A DNA stretch of 64,000 bases, from positions 4,464,001 to 4,528,000 of the forward strand of contig NZ_CP044532.1 in NCBI RefSeq assembly GCF_026427775.1, read 5' to 3'. The stretch comes from Arthrobacter sp. CDRTa11. Its GTDB lineage: Bacteria > Actinomycetota > Actinomycetes > Actinomycetales > Micrococcaceae. Below the pieces are notes generated by a model. It had not been told where the DNA came from, did no database searches, and saw nothing but the letters and a program-made list of their open reading frames with translations. Every line of letters starts with the position of its first letter. Position 1 is the first letter of the stretch. This document shows, piece by piece, positions 1 through 8,025 of the stretch. The translations under genes were made by a program, and so were the position numbers.

Positions 1-115
1 TTTCGGTCAGGACACGAGGTAGTGGCTCGGCCGTCTCCGTCACCAGCGGGTTCACATTCCGTCCCGTTGGCTCCCTGTTCATCAGGAGTTCACGGACGTT
101 GAGTAAGTTCTGCCG

Positions 116-1009
116 GTGAACATATTCGATCTCTCCAGTCACGGCTTCGCCGTGCTCGACGACGACGACGATGACCCGGTGCTCGTCAGCCCCGACGGCA
201 CCCCGGTGGACACCTGGCGGGAAGGTTACCCGTATCAGGCCCGGATGACCAGGGAGCAGTACGAGATGGAGAAGCGGTTGCTTCAGATCGAACTGCTGAA
301 GCTGCAGAAGTGGATCAAAGCTTCGGGCCGTCGCCTGGTGGTGCTCTTCGAGGGACGCGACGCTGCAGGCAAAGGCGGCACCATCAAACGCTTCACAGAG
401 CACCTGAACCCGCGCGGGGCCCATGTTGTTGCCTTGGAGAAGCCCAGCGAGCGTGAGCAGTCGCAGTGGTACTTTCAGCGTTATGTCGCCCATCTGCCGG
501 CCGCCGGCGAGATCATCATGTTCGACCGCTCCTGGTACAACCGGGCCGGTGTGGAGAGGGTCATGGGATTTTGCACCGATGCCCAGTACCGTGGCTTCCT
601 CAGCCAGGCTCCAGCCTTCGAGCAGGTCCTGGCCAACGACGGAATCGATGTGGTGAAGTTCTGGTTTTCCGTTTCCCGTACTGAGCAGCTGACACGCTTC
701 GCAATCCGTCAGGTGGACCCTGTCCGGCAATGGAAGCTCTCCCCTATGGATCTGGCCTCCCTGGACAAATGGGATTCCTACACCGCAGCCAAGGAGAGCA
801 TGTTTCGTGCCACTGATACTCCCTGGGCGCCGTGGACTGTGGTGAAGAGCAACGACAAAAAGCGGGCCAGGCTGGAGGCAATGCGCCATGTGCTGCACAT
901 GTTTGATTACGAGGACAAAGACGTGGAGCTGGTAGCCGAGCCGGACAGCCTGATTGTTGGCCCGGCGTCGAGGATCTTCGAAGATGGTGAGCTTCCCAGT
1001 GCCGGTTAA
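116..1009 (+). CDS. ppk2: PPK2-family polyphosphate kinase
   Basis: Predicted cytosolic kinase that moves phosphate between polyphosphate and nucleotides. The 297-aa length fits a single-domain PPK2. A Walker A-like motif (FEGRDAAGKGG) lies near residues 78-88, and the Walker B/lid segment FDRSWYNRAGVE lies near residue 135. Both are diagnostic of PPK2. The start is GTG with no strong ribosome site; an acidic run of six Asp follows at residues 16-21. The 3' end overlaps the next gene's ATG (984) by 26 nt, so the two are probably co-transcribed and translationally coupled. Whether it favours ADP or GDP, or synthesis or use of polyphosphate, cannot be read from the sequence. In this context it could regenerate ATP for the ATP-hungry synthetase downstream (inference). 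Confidence 0.93.
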   Translation: MNIFDLSSHGFAVLDDDDDDPVLVSPDGTPVDTWREGYPYQARMTREQYEMEKRLLQIELLKLQKWIKASGRRLVVLFEGRDAAGKGGTIKRFTEHLNPRGAHVVALEKPSEREQSQWYFQRYVAHLPAAGEIIMFDRSWYNRAGVERVMGFCTDAQYRGFLSQAPAFEQVLANDGIDVVKFWFSVSRTEQLTRFAIRQVDPVRQWKLSPMDLASLDKWDSYTAAKESMFRATDTPWAPWTVVKSNDKKRARLEAMRHVLHMFDYEDKDVELVAEPDSLIVGPASRIFEDGELPSAG

Positions 1010-4000
1010 GCCCGTGGCTGCCCCAGCCGTCACTGGCGGGAACGGACCGGTGCCGATCCACAGCCCCCAGCTGCCCGGGGCGCTGAATGCACCCCCTGTC
1101 CGCACCCTGGTGGAGATTTTCGAAGCGACTGTGGCGGCGCATCCGGATTCCTCCGCCCTCGACGACGGCCGTGTGTGCCTCAGTTACGCCGAACTGCAGG
1201 CGGAGGTGAAGGCCTACGCCGGCCGGTTGCGACGTTCCGGCATAGGCGTCGGGGACAGGGTGGGGGTGCGGATCCCGTCCGGCACCAACGAACTGTATGT
1301 GGCGATACTTGCCGTCCTGTTTATTGGAGCCGCGTATGTGCCCGTGGATGCGGATGATCCGGATGAACGGGCCAGGCTCGTGTTTGCCGAAGCCGGGGTT
1401 TCCGCCGTCCTGGGCGCCGGCGGCATCCAGGACGGCCTCAAATCGGGAGCCTCCCGTCCCCCTGGCGAGCCCGGGGCGGAGCCCCGTTCGGCCAGCCCCG
1501 ATGATGATGCGTGGATTATCTTCACCTCCGGGTCTACCGGAACCCCGAAGGGAGTGGCGGTAACGCATCGCGCCGCCGCGGCATTCGTGGACGCCGAAGC
1601 CCGGCTGTTCCTGCAGGAGGAACCGCTGGGCCCTTCCGACCGCGTGTTGGCTGGCCTTTCAGTTGCCTTCGACGCTTCCTGCGAAGAGATGTGGCTCGCG
1701 TGGCGGCACGGGGCCTGCCTGGTGCCGGCCCCTCGGGCACTGGTGCGGACAGGAATGGACCTGGGTCCGTGGCTTGTCACCAAGGGCATAACTGCCGTCT
1801 CCACTGTGCCAACACTGGCGGCGCTCTGGCCGGTGGAAACGCTGGACGCAGTGCGGCTGCTGATCTTTGGCGGCGAATCCTGCCCGCCGGAACTGGTAGC
1901 CCGCCTCGCCGTACAGGAACGCGAGGTGTGGAACACCTATGGACCCACCGAGGCGACCGTGGTGTCCTGTGCAGCGCTCATGGACGGATCCGACCCAGTA
2001 AGAATCGGCCTTCCGCTGGATGGCTGGGACCTGGCCGTCGTGGACTCCCAGGGGATACCCGTCCCCGAGGGCAACGTTGGAGAGCTCATCATTGGCGGAG
2101 TGGGACTCGCCAGGTATCTGGACCCGGCCAAGGATGCGGAAAAGTTCGCGCCCATGGAAAGTCTGGGATGGAGCCGCGCCTACCGCAGCGGCGACCTGGT
2201 GCGCTTTGAACGTGAAGGACTTCTGTTCATGGGCAGGGCCGATGAACAGGTCAAACTCGGCGGGCGGCGGATTGAATTGGGGGAAGTTGATTCCGCCCTG
2301 CAGGCCCTCCCCGGAATCCACGGCGCAGCCGCCGCGGTGAAGAACACCGGTGCCGGGCACCAGGTCCTGGTCGGCTACCTGGCCCCCGGGCCGGGCGTTG
2401 AACCAGACCTTTCCGCTTTCCGTGACCTCCTCGCCCGGACGTTGCCGGCCGCGCTGGTTCCCATGCTGACCGTCGTCGGCTCCCTGCCGGTGAAGACCAG
2501 CGGCAAAGTGGACAGGGCCGCGCTGCCGTGGCCCCTCATATCTCCCGGCGAGGAAAGCACCGGAAGCGCGTCCCTGGATCCGGTTGCCGCTTGGATCGCG
2601 GAGCAGTGGACAGCTGTCCTGGGCACGGCACCGGAAGGCCTGGAGGCCGACTTTTTCGCTCACGGCGGTGGCAGCCTTGCCGCCGCTCAGCTGGTGTCTG
2701 CGCTGCGGACGCGATACCCAACCATCGCCGTCGCCGATATCTATTCGCGGCCCCGGCTGGGAGCCCTGGTGGAACTGGTCCTGGCATCCGGCGATGAAGC
2801 GGCTGCTTTTCCTGCCCGTGAGCGAACCGTCAGGCCGACGGCGCTGAAATCCCAAATCTTTCAGGTCCTGATCAGTGCGCCCCTGCATGTCCTGGTTGGC
2901 ATGCGCTGGCTGACTTACCTCATGGCTGCGAACAACCTGCTGTCCATGCTGGGCCTTCTCACAGCTGCAACCACCGTTTCCTGGTGGTGGGTTTTTGCTT
3001 CCTGGGCAGTGTTCGTCAGTCCGCTGGGCCGCATGGCACTTGCTGCGGCCGCGGCCCGGATACTCCTGCGAGGCGTTGTCCCGGGCGCTTATCCCCGCTC
3101 GGGCAAGGTGCACCTGAGGCTGTGGCTGGCGGAGCAGATCGCTGACCTCACCGGAGCTGTCAGTCTCGCCGGAGCCCCCTGGATTCCGTACTATGCCAGG
3201 GCATTGGGCGCGAAGATCGGCCCGAATGTTGACCTCCATTCCGTGCCCCCTGTCACCGGGATGCTCTACCTCGGTCCGGAGGCCTCGGTTGAGCCTGAAG
3301 TGGATCTGTCGGGCTGGTGGATCGACGGCGACCTGGTCCATATCGGACGCATCCATGTTGGCCGGGGCGCCACCATAGGTTCCCGCAGCACACTGATGCC
3401 CGGTGCCCGGGTGGGAGCCGGCGCTGAAGTGGCCCCCGGCTCCGCGGTTCTGGGAAAGGTCCGCGCGAACCAGCATTATGCAGGGTCACCTGCCGTACGG
3501 CGAGGCAAGGCCCGCCCAAGCTTTCCTGCAGAGCCGGCCCGCACCGGCGGATCCCGTCTTTGGTTCCCGGCGTACGCTGCCGGTTCCACACTGCTCGCAG
3601 CGATTCCGTTGTGCTCCGTGGTGGCCGCCGCCGCCGTGGTCGCCTGGGCAGTTCGCGGCCAGGGCTCCCTGGTGCAGGCCTGGCCGATTGTGCTGGGAGC
3701 TGTGCCGTTGGCGGCCGCCGTGTGGTTCATCACCAACCTCCTGCTCACCGCGGGGCTGGTCCGTATCCTTGGGATCGGACTGAAGGAAGGCCACTACCGC
3801 GTGCGGAGCCTGACGGGATGGCGGATCTGGGCCACGGAGCGGGTGCTCGATGCAGCCCGGGACCTGCTGTTTCCCATCTACGCAAGCCTGTTTACCCCGG
3901 TGTGGCTGAGAATGCTGGGCGCCAAGGTTGGCCGGAACGTCGAAGCGTCCACTGTGCTGCTCCTTCCGTCCATGACCACGGTTGGCGACGGGGCCTTCCT

Positions 4001-4952
4001 CGCCGATGACACCATGATCGCCTCCTACGAACTTGCCGGCGGCTGGATGAAAGTGGCTCCCGCGAAGATTGGCAAGCGCGCGTTTCTGGGGAACTCCGGA
4101 ATGACCGGGCCCGGCCGCAGCGTGCCCAAGAATTCCCTCGTCGCGGTGCTCTCCGCAACACCGGCCAAGGCCAAATCAGGCACGTCCTGGCTGGGCAGCC
4201 CTCCCGTCCGGCTCAGGAGGTCAAAGCTCGACGCCGACCAGACACTGACGTTCGATCCTCCCCTTCGGCTGAAGCTCTTTCGCGCGTGCTGGGAACTGTG
4301 CCGGGCGATTCCGGTGTTCCTGACAGTGGGTATTGCCGCAGGAGTCCTGCTGGCTCTTGACCTCCTGGCGGGCAGCACCGGCGGCTACATCACGGCGGCT
4401 CTTTTGGGCGGCGTGATCATCGTGGCTGCAGGTGCCGTGGCAGCGGCGGCCTCCGTCGTCGCCAAATGGCTCCTTGTGGGGCGAATCAAGGCCGGAGAAC
4501 ATCCGCTGTGGAGTTCTTTCATTTGGCGCAACGAGGTGGTGGACACCTTTGTCGAGATGGTCACAGCACCGTGGTTCGCCCGGTCCGCAACGGGCAGTCC
4601 TGCCCTCGTGTGGTGGCTGCGTGCCCTGGGTGCTCGAATCGGCTCCGGCAGTTGGTGCGAAAGCTACTGGCTGCCTGAAGCGGACCTCGTCACCCTGGGT
4701 GAAAACTCCACCGTCAACCGCGGCTGCGTGATCCAGACCCACCTCTTCCACGACCGCGTCATGAGCATGGCCGAGGTGACCTTGGACGACGGTGCCACCA
4801 TCGGTCCACACGGCGTGATTCTGCCGGCGGCACGCATCGGCGCCGGGGGCACCGTCGGCCCGGCGTCCCTCGTCATGCGCGGCGAAACCGTTCCCGCAGG
4901 GAGTTATTGGATCGGGAACCCTGTCAGCCCCTGGTCGGGAGGGCCATCATGA
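984..4952 (+). CDS. Pls-type membrane NRPS (polybasic amino acid synthetase-like)
   Basis: A 1322-aa protein with the layout of epsilon-poly-L-lysine synthetase (Pls, about 1319 aa). An adenylation domain covers about 40-540, with A3 TSGSTGTPKG near 182, A5 NTYGPTEAT, A7 YRSGDL, A8 GRADEQVKLGGRRIELGE and A10 SGKVDR. A carrier domain follows (FFAHGGGSL, Ser near 565). Then come three membrane-segment pairs (about 630-695, 865-927, 1095-1160), each followed by a soluble C-terminal repeat rich in hexapeptide-like turns. There is no canonical condensation or thioesterase domain. Aligned by eye to GrsA, the specificity code reads D-A-E-S-I-G-T-V-V-K, which is lysine-like. ATG 984 is preferred over an in-frame TTG at 954 because GAGGAT precedes it. 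It is coupled to PPK2 upstream and by an ATGA overlap to the M1 peptidase downstream. The family is sure; the lysine product is an inference. Confidence 0.9.
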   Translation: MVSFPVPVKPVAAPAVTGGNGPVPIHSPQLPGALNAPPVRTLVEIFEATVAAHPDSSALDDGRVCLSYAELQAEVKAYAGRLRRSGIGVGDRVGVRIPSGTNELYVAILAVLFIGAAYVPVDADDPDERARLVFAEAGVSAVLGAGGIQDGLKSGASRPPGEPGAEPRSASPDDDAWIIFTSGSTGTPKGVAVTHRAAAAFVDAEARLFLQEEPLGPSDRVLAGLSVAFDASCEEMWLAWRHGACLVPAPRALVRTGMDLGPWLVTKGITAVSTVPTLAALWPVETLDAVRLLIFGGESCPPELVARLAVQEREVWNTYGPTEATVVSCAALMDGSDPVRIGLPLDGWDLAVVDSQGIPVPEGNVGELIIGGVGLARYLDPAKDAEKFAPMESLGWSRAYRSGDLVRFEREGLLFMGRADEQVKLGGRRIELGEVDSALQALPGIHGAAAAVKNTGAGHQVLVGYLAPGPGVEPDLSAFRDLLARTLPAALVPMLTVVGSLPVKTSGKVDRAALPWPLISPGEESTGSASLDPVAAWIAEQWTAVLGTAPEGLEADFFAHGGGSLAAAQLVSALRTRYPTIAVADIYSRPRLGALVELVLASGDEAAAFPARERTVRPTALKSQIFQVLISAPLHVLVGMRWLTYLMAANNLLSMLGLLTAATTVSWWWVFASWAVFVSPLGRMALAAAAARILLRGVVPGAYPRSGKVHLRLWLAEQIADLTGAVSLAGAPWIPYYARALGAKIGPNVDLHSVPPVTGMLYLGPEASVEPEVDLSGWWIDGDLVHIGRIHVGRGATIGSRSTLMPGARVGAGAEVAPGSAVLGKVRANQHYAGSPAVRRGKARPSFPAEPARTGGSRLWFPAYAAGSTLLAAIPLCSVVAAAAVVAWAVRGQGSLVQAWPIVLGAVPLAAAVWFITNLLLTAGLVRILGIGLKEGHYRVRSLTGWRIWATERVLDAARDLLFPIYASLFTPVWLRMLGAKVGRNVEASTVLLLPSMTTVGDGAFLADDTMIASYELAGGWMKVAPAKIGKRAFLGNSGMTGPGRSVPKNSLVAVLSATPAKAKSGTSWLGSPPVRLRRSKLDADQTLTFDPPLRLKLFRACWELCRAIPVFLTVGIAAGVLLALDLLAGSTGGYITAALLGGVIIVAAGAVAAAASVVAKWLLVGRIKAGEHPLWSSFIWRNEVVDTFVEMVTAPWFARSATGSPALVWWLRALGARIGSGSWCESYWLPEADLVTLGENSTVNRGCVIQTHLFHDRVMSMAEVTLDDGATIGPHGVILPAARIGAGGTVGPASLVMRGETVPAGSYWIGNPVSPWSGGPS

Positions 4953-6433
4953 CCTTGCCCTCCGGCGCTGTGGGCTCAGTCGGCTACGATGAGCGGGTGA
5001 GCCGACCTCTTGCTTCCCCCGAACAGGGCCGGACACTCACCGGGGAACCCCTGCCGGATTCCTACACGCCGGGTCACGGCTCCCCAGACTTCAGCGTTTC
5101 CCGCTATGAGCTGTACCTTGACTACCGCGTGGCCACGAACCGGCTGGACGCTCACGTGACAGTCGCCGGGACCGCCATCACCCGGCTGCAGTCCATCATG
5201 CTGAACCTCTCGGGCCTGCGGGTCATCAAGGTCAGGGTGGACGGCAAGCGCCCCGCCCGCTTCATCCAGCGCGAGGGCCGGGTTGTTATCACTCCGGCCG
5301 CGCCTCTCGCCCCCGGATCCGAATTCAGCCTGGACATCCGCTATGAAGGCCGTCCGGGGCCGCTGCGCGGAAACTGGGGCGACGTCGGCTGGGAAGAACT
5401 GACCGACGGCGTCCTGGTCGCCGGGCAGCCAACAGGAGCACCCTCGTGGTTTCCCTGCAACGACCATCCCAGCCGCAAAGCCAGCTTCGGATTCACCGTC
5501 ACCACCGACATGAACTACCAGGTGGTCTGCAACGGGACCCTGGTGTCCAGGCATTCGAAGGCCAGCCGCGAGACTTGGGTTTACGAACAGGCCGAACCCA
5601 TGGCCACTTACCTCGCCACCGTACAGATCGGCCGCTACGAGATCGTTCCCCTCGCCGGGAGCGTCCCCCCGGCGAGAGCCGCAATCGCGGGCGCGGGAGC
5701 CGCCGTCGGGGGCATGCCAGTCACAGCCATCCCAGCCACCGGAAGCGGGGTCCGGCAGCTCGTCGCTGCTCCGACGGTCCTGATGGACCGGGCGCAGGAA
5801 GCGCTCGTCCGGCAGCGCGAGATGATGGCGACGTTCGAAACCTGCTTCGGGCCGTACCCCTTTCACTCTTATACCGTCGTCGTACCGGACGACGAACTGG
5901 AGATTCCCCTTGAAGCGCAGTCCCTGTCGATAATCGGCCGGAATCATTTGGATCTGAGGTGGGAATCCCAGCGGCTGATCGCCCACGAACTGGCGCACCA
6001 ATGGTTCGGGAATTCATTGACGGCCTCCTCTTGGAAGGACATCTGGCTGCACGAGGGGTTCGCCTGTTATGCCGAATGGCTGTGGTCAGAAGCGTCGGGG
6101 CAAGGATCGGCGGCAGCCCGGGCAGAGGCTGCCTGGGACGGCCTCGCTTCGAAACCGCAGGATCTGCAGATCGGCGATCCCGGCCCGGAACTGATGTTCG
6201 ATGACCGGGTCTACAAGCGCGGTGCACTGGCCCTGCACGCGTTGAGGACAGCCGTGGGCGACGTCCTCTTTTTCGGGCTTCTCAGGGCTTGGACCGAACG
6301 AAATTGTTTCGGATCAGTGTCCACCGGCGATCTGACGATACTGGCGCAGGAACTTTGTGGCAGCGTCCCCGGCTTTGACGCCGAAGCGATTCTCCGTCCC
6401 TGGCTCTACGAATCACTCCTGCCGCAGCGCTAA
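4949..6433 (+). CDS. M1-family zinc metallopeptidase
   Basis: A 494-aa gluzincin-type aminopeptidase. The zinc site HELAHQWF begins near residue 345, and the third ligand sits 18 residues later (LHEGFA), which is the exact M1 spacing. The usual GAMEN substrate motif is replaced by PLEAQ, keeping the Glu. There is no signal peptide or membrane segment. ATG 4949 overlaps the synthetase stop as ATGA, so I prefer it over an upstream in-frame TTG at 4907. Next to a Pls-like synthetase, a zinc aminopeptidase is a natural candidate for trimming or degrading the polycationic product for self-protection; this role is inferred. The last 21 nt overlap the convergent phosphopantetheinyl transferase gene. 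Confidence 0.9.
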   Translation: MTLPSGAVGSVGYDERVSRPLASPEQGRTLTGEPLPDSYTPGHGSPDFSVSRYELYLDYRVATNRLDAHVTVAGTAITRLQSIMLNLSGLRVIKVRVDGKRPARFIQREGRVVITPAAPLAPGSEFSLDIRYEGRPGPLRGNWGDVGWEELTDGVLVAGQPTGAPSWFPCNDHPSRKASFGFTVTTDMNYQVVCNGTLVSRHSKASRETWVYEQAEPMATYLATVQIGRYEIVPLAGSVPPARAAIAGAGAAVGGMPVTAIPATGSGVRQLVAAPTVLMDRAQEALVRQREMMATFETCFGPYPFHSYTVVVPDDELEIPLEAQSLSIIGRNHLDLRWESQRLIAHELAHQWFGNSLTASSWKDIWLHEGFACYAEWLWSEASGQGSAAARAEAAWDGLASKPQDLQIGDPGPELMFDDRVYKRGALALHALRTAVGDVLFFGLLRAWTERNCFGSVSTGDLTILAQELCGSVPGFDAEAILRPWLYESLLPQR

Positions 6434-7087
6434 GGCTGCGACAGTTCCCGATGGGAGCCCAAGGCGCGCCGGCTCCAGATCGGCCAGCAGGGCTCCTTCA
6501 AGGCGTTCTGCTGTGACGTCGCATGTTGCAGGGTCCCGTCCCAGCCCCTCGCCAGTGGATTTGAGGAATGCTTCCTTCCGGGTCCAGAACCGCGCCCGCT
6601 GACCACGCCCTTCCGCTGTTGTGGCCGGCGCCAAGCAAGTGCGTTCCCGTGGAGTCAGGACAAGAGCGTCAAAGCCGGGGAATGCTGTTCTTCCCGCCTG
6701 CTCCACATCTACACCTATTCCGCTCAGGCTGCCGCCGTCAGCGGCGCCGGCCAGGACAACCCAACCGTCCGCCCGGCTCAGGCTCAGTAGAGGCCCCGCT
6801 CCCCCATCCTGGAGGAGATAGCCCGGCTGGCCATGGTCCCCTTCTCCTCCGCCGCAACGGGTACATCTGTACGCCGCCACCAAAGCTGCGGGCGAAGTAC
6901 CTGCCAGCTCCGCAGCGAACAGTCGGAGCGCCGCCCTGCCGGCCAGGAAATCAGCAGCATCGGCGGGGTTGTGAAAAGTAGCGGCGCGTCGGTGTTCGGA
7001 AGAGTCAAGCAGCTTCAACTCGGCAGGGCCGGGGGCCGCCAAGGCTGCCGCCCTGACCAGAGCCCCTCCTATTTCCGTATCGCGCAC
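6413..7087 (-). CDS. Sfp-type 4'-phosphopantetheinyl transferase
   Basis: A 224-aa enzyme that attaches the CoA-derived phosphopantetheine arm to a Ser of carrier domains. Two diagnostic blocks are seen: GIGVDVEQ (Mg/CoA site) near residue 142, and FWTRKEAFLKSTGEGL, which holds the WxxKEA motif, near residue 185. The length is typical of Sfp-type rather than AcpS-type enzymes. The start is GTG 7087. It converges on the M1 gene with a 21-nt overlap. The carrier domain of the Pls-like synthetase 1.5 kb away needs such an enzyme, so this is probably its dedicated activator, although it may be the cell's general Sfp enzyme. Confidence 0.88.
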   Translation of the reverse strand: MRDTEIGGALVRAAALAAPGPAELKLLDSSEHRRAATFHNPADAADFLAGRAALRLFAAELAGTSPAALVAAYRCTRCGGGEGDHGQPGYLLQDGGAGPLLSLSRADGWVVLAGAADGGSLSGIGVDVEQAGRTAFPGFDALVLTPRERTCLAPATTAEGRGQRARFWTRKEAFLKSTGEGLGRDPATCDVTAERLEGALLADLEPARLGLPSGTVAALALRQE

Positions 7088-7135
7088 CTTAGCAATTGTA
7101 GGGAGCCCGCGTTAACAGGTTCTCCCGCGGGATCG

Positions 7136-7909
7136 CTAGGCGGTGCTGAGCCGTCTAAGGGAGTAGTTCTTGAACCAGTGCCGGATGCCTTGAGGCAACC
7201 GTGGATAGACCACCGCAACCGTGCGCATCGTCCGGTCGAACTGCCGGTGATGCCGCGGACTCCACGGCAACCCGAAGCCTTCCCGGAGATGGTCGGGCAG
7301 GAGCCCAGCGGTGATGAAACGGACCAGGGGCATGCTCAGGCGAAGCCAGAGCGGACCGGTTGGCGGGTACATGAGGTCGCGGGCCACCCGGGCCGTGACG
7401 TCGTCGGGCTTCAGCGTCTGTATGCGCTCGTCCCAGTACGCGCGGAAGGCTGCACGGTCTGCCGGCCAGAGCTCCGGTGGCAGCTGAAGGGCTGTCCCGA
7501 GTTTGGCGTACTCACGGTAGACGCTCTCCGCCGTCTCATCGTCCAGCGCGCCGTAGATTCGTTCGTAGACAGTGACCGCTGTGTCGTAGAGGGTGGCCAC
7601 CACCCACAGCTGCGATTGCGGATCGAACGCGTCGTAGCCTGCGGAGCTGCCGTCAGGCTTGCGGCGAACCCGGGCATGGACATGATTGACTTTGCGGCGC
7701 ACCGCCTTCACCTGCTCCTCGTCGCCGTATGTCACGGCATACACGTAGGTGATGGTTGCCAGGAACCTGTCTAGCGGCCGGTCAACGAAGTTGCTGTGCT
7801 CGGCGACGCCGTGGCCCACGGCAGGGTTGGCGAGCTGCAGCAAAATGGCGCGCCCTGCCCCAGCGAGCAGGATGCCTTCGGCACCCATGTCGGCATTTCC
7901 TCGCACCAT
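7136..7909 (-). CDS. MpaB/DUF2236-family oxygenase-like protein
   Basis: A 257-aa protein with the pattern of the DUF2236 family, which includes latex-clearing protein (a haem rubber oxygenase) and fungal MpaB. Seen features are an N-terminal GAGRAILLQLANPAVGHGVAEHS block, then RFLATITYVYAVTYGDEEQ, and a central region with WVVATLYDTAVTVYE. Most actinobacterial members have no known substrate, and I cannot assign one here. It is a single gene, 48 nt upstream of the phosphopantetheinyl transferase start on the same strand, so co-transcription is possible. Confidence 0.82.
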   Translation of the reverse strand: MVRGNADMGAEGILLAGAGRAILLQLANPAVGHGVAEHSNFVDRPLDRFLATITYVYAVTYGDEEQVKAVRRKVNHVHARVRRKPDGSSAGYDAFDPQSQLWVVATLYDTAVTVYERIYGALDDETAESVYREYAKLGTALQLPPELWPADRAAFRAYWDERIQTLKPDDVTARVARDLMYPPTGPLWLRLSMPLVRFITAGLLPDHLREGFGLPWSPRHHRQFDRTMRTVAVVYPRLPQGIRHWFKNYSLRRLSTA

Positions 7910-8025
7910 TTCAACAGGGTACCGGAGAGGCCAAAATGCGGGCGACGGCGGCTGTTGGGTTCCTGCCGTTCGGAGCCCACGTTCGGAGCAGCGTTTTTGT
8001 CAGACCCTGATGGGATGCTTTTCTT

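Noticed and set aside
1659..3476. Long minus-strand open frame (605 codons) antisense to the Pls-like synthetase
   Set aside because: Its translation is Arg/Gly/His-rich without motifs. It is an effect of high GC at third codon positions opposite a well-supported gene.
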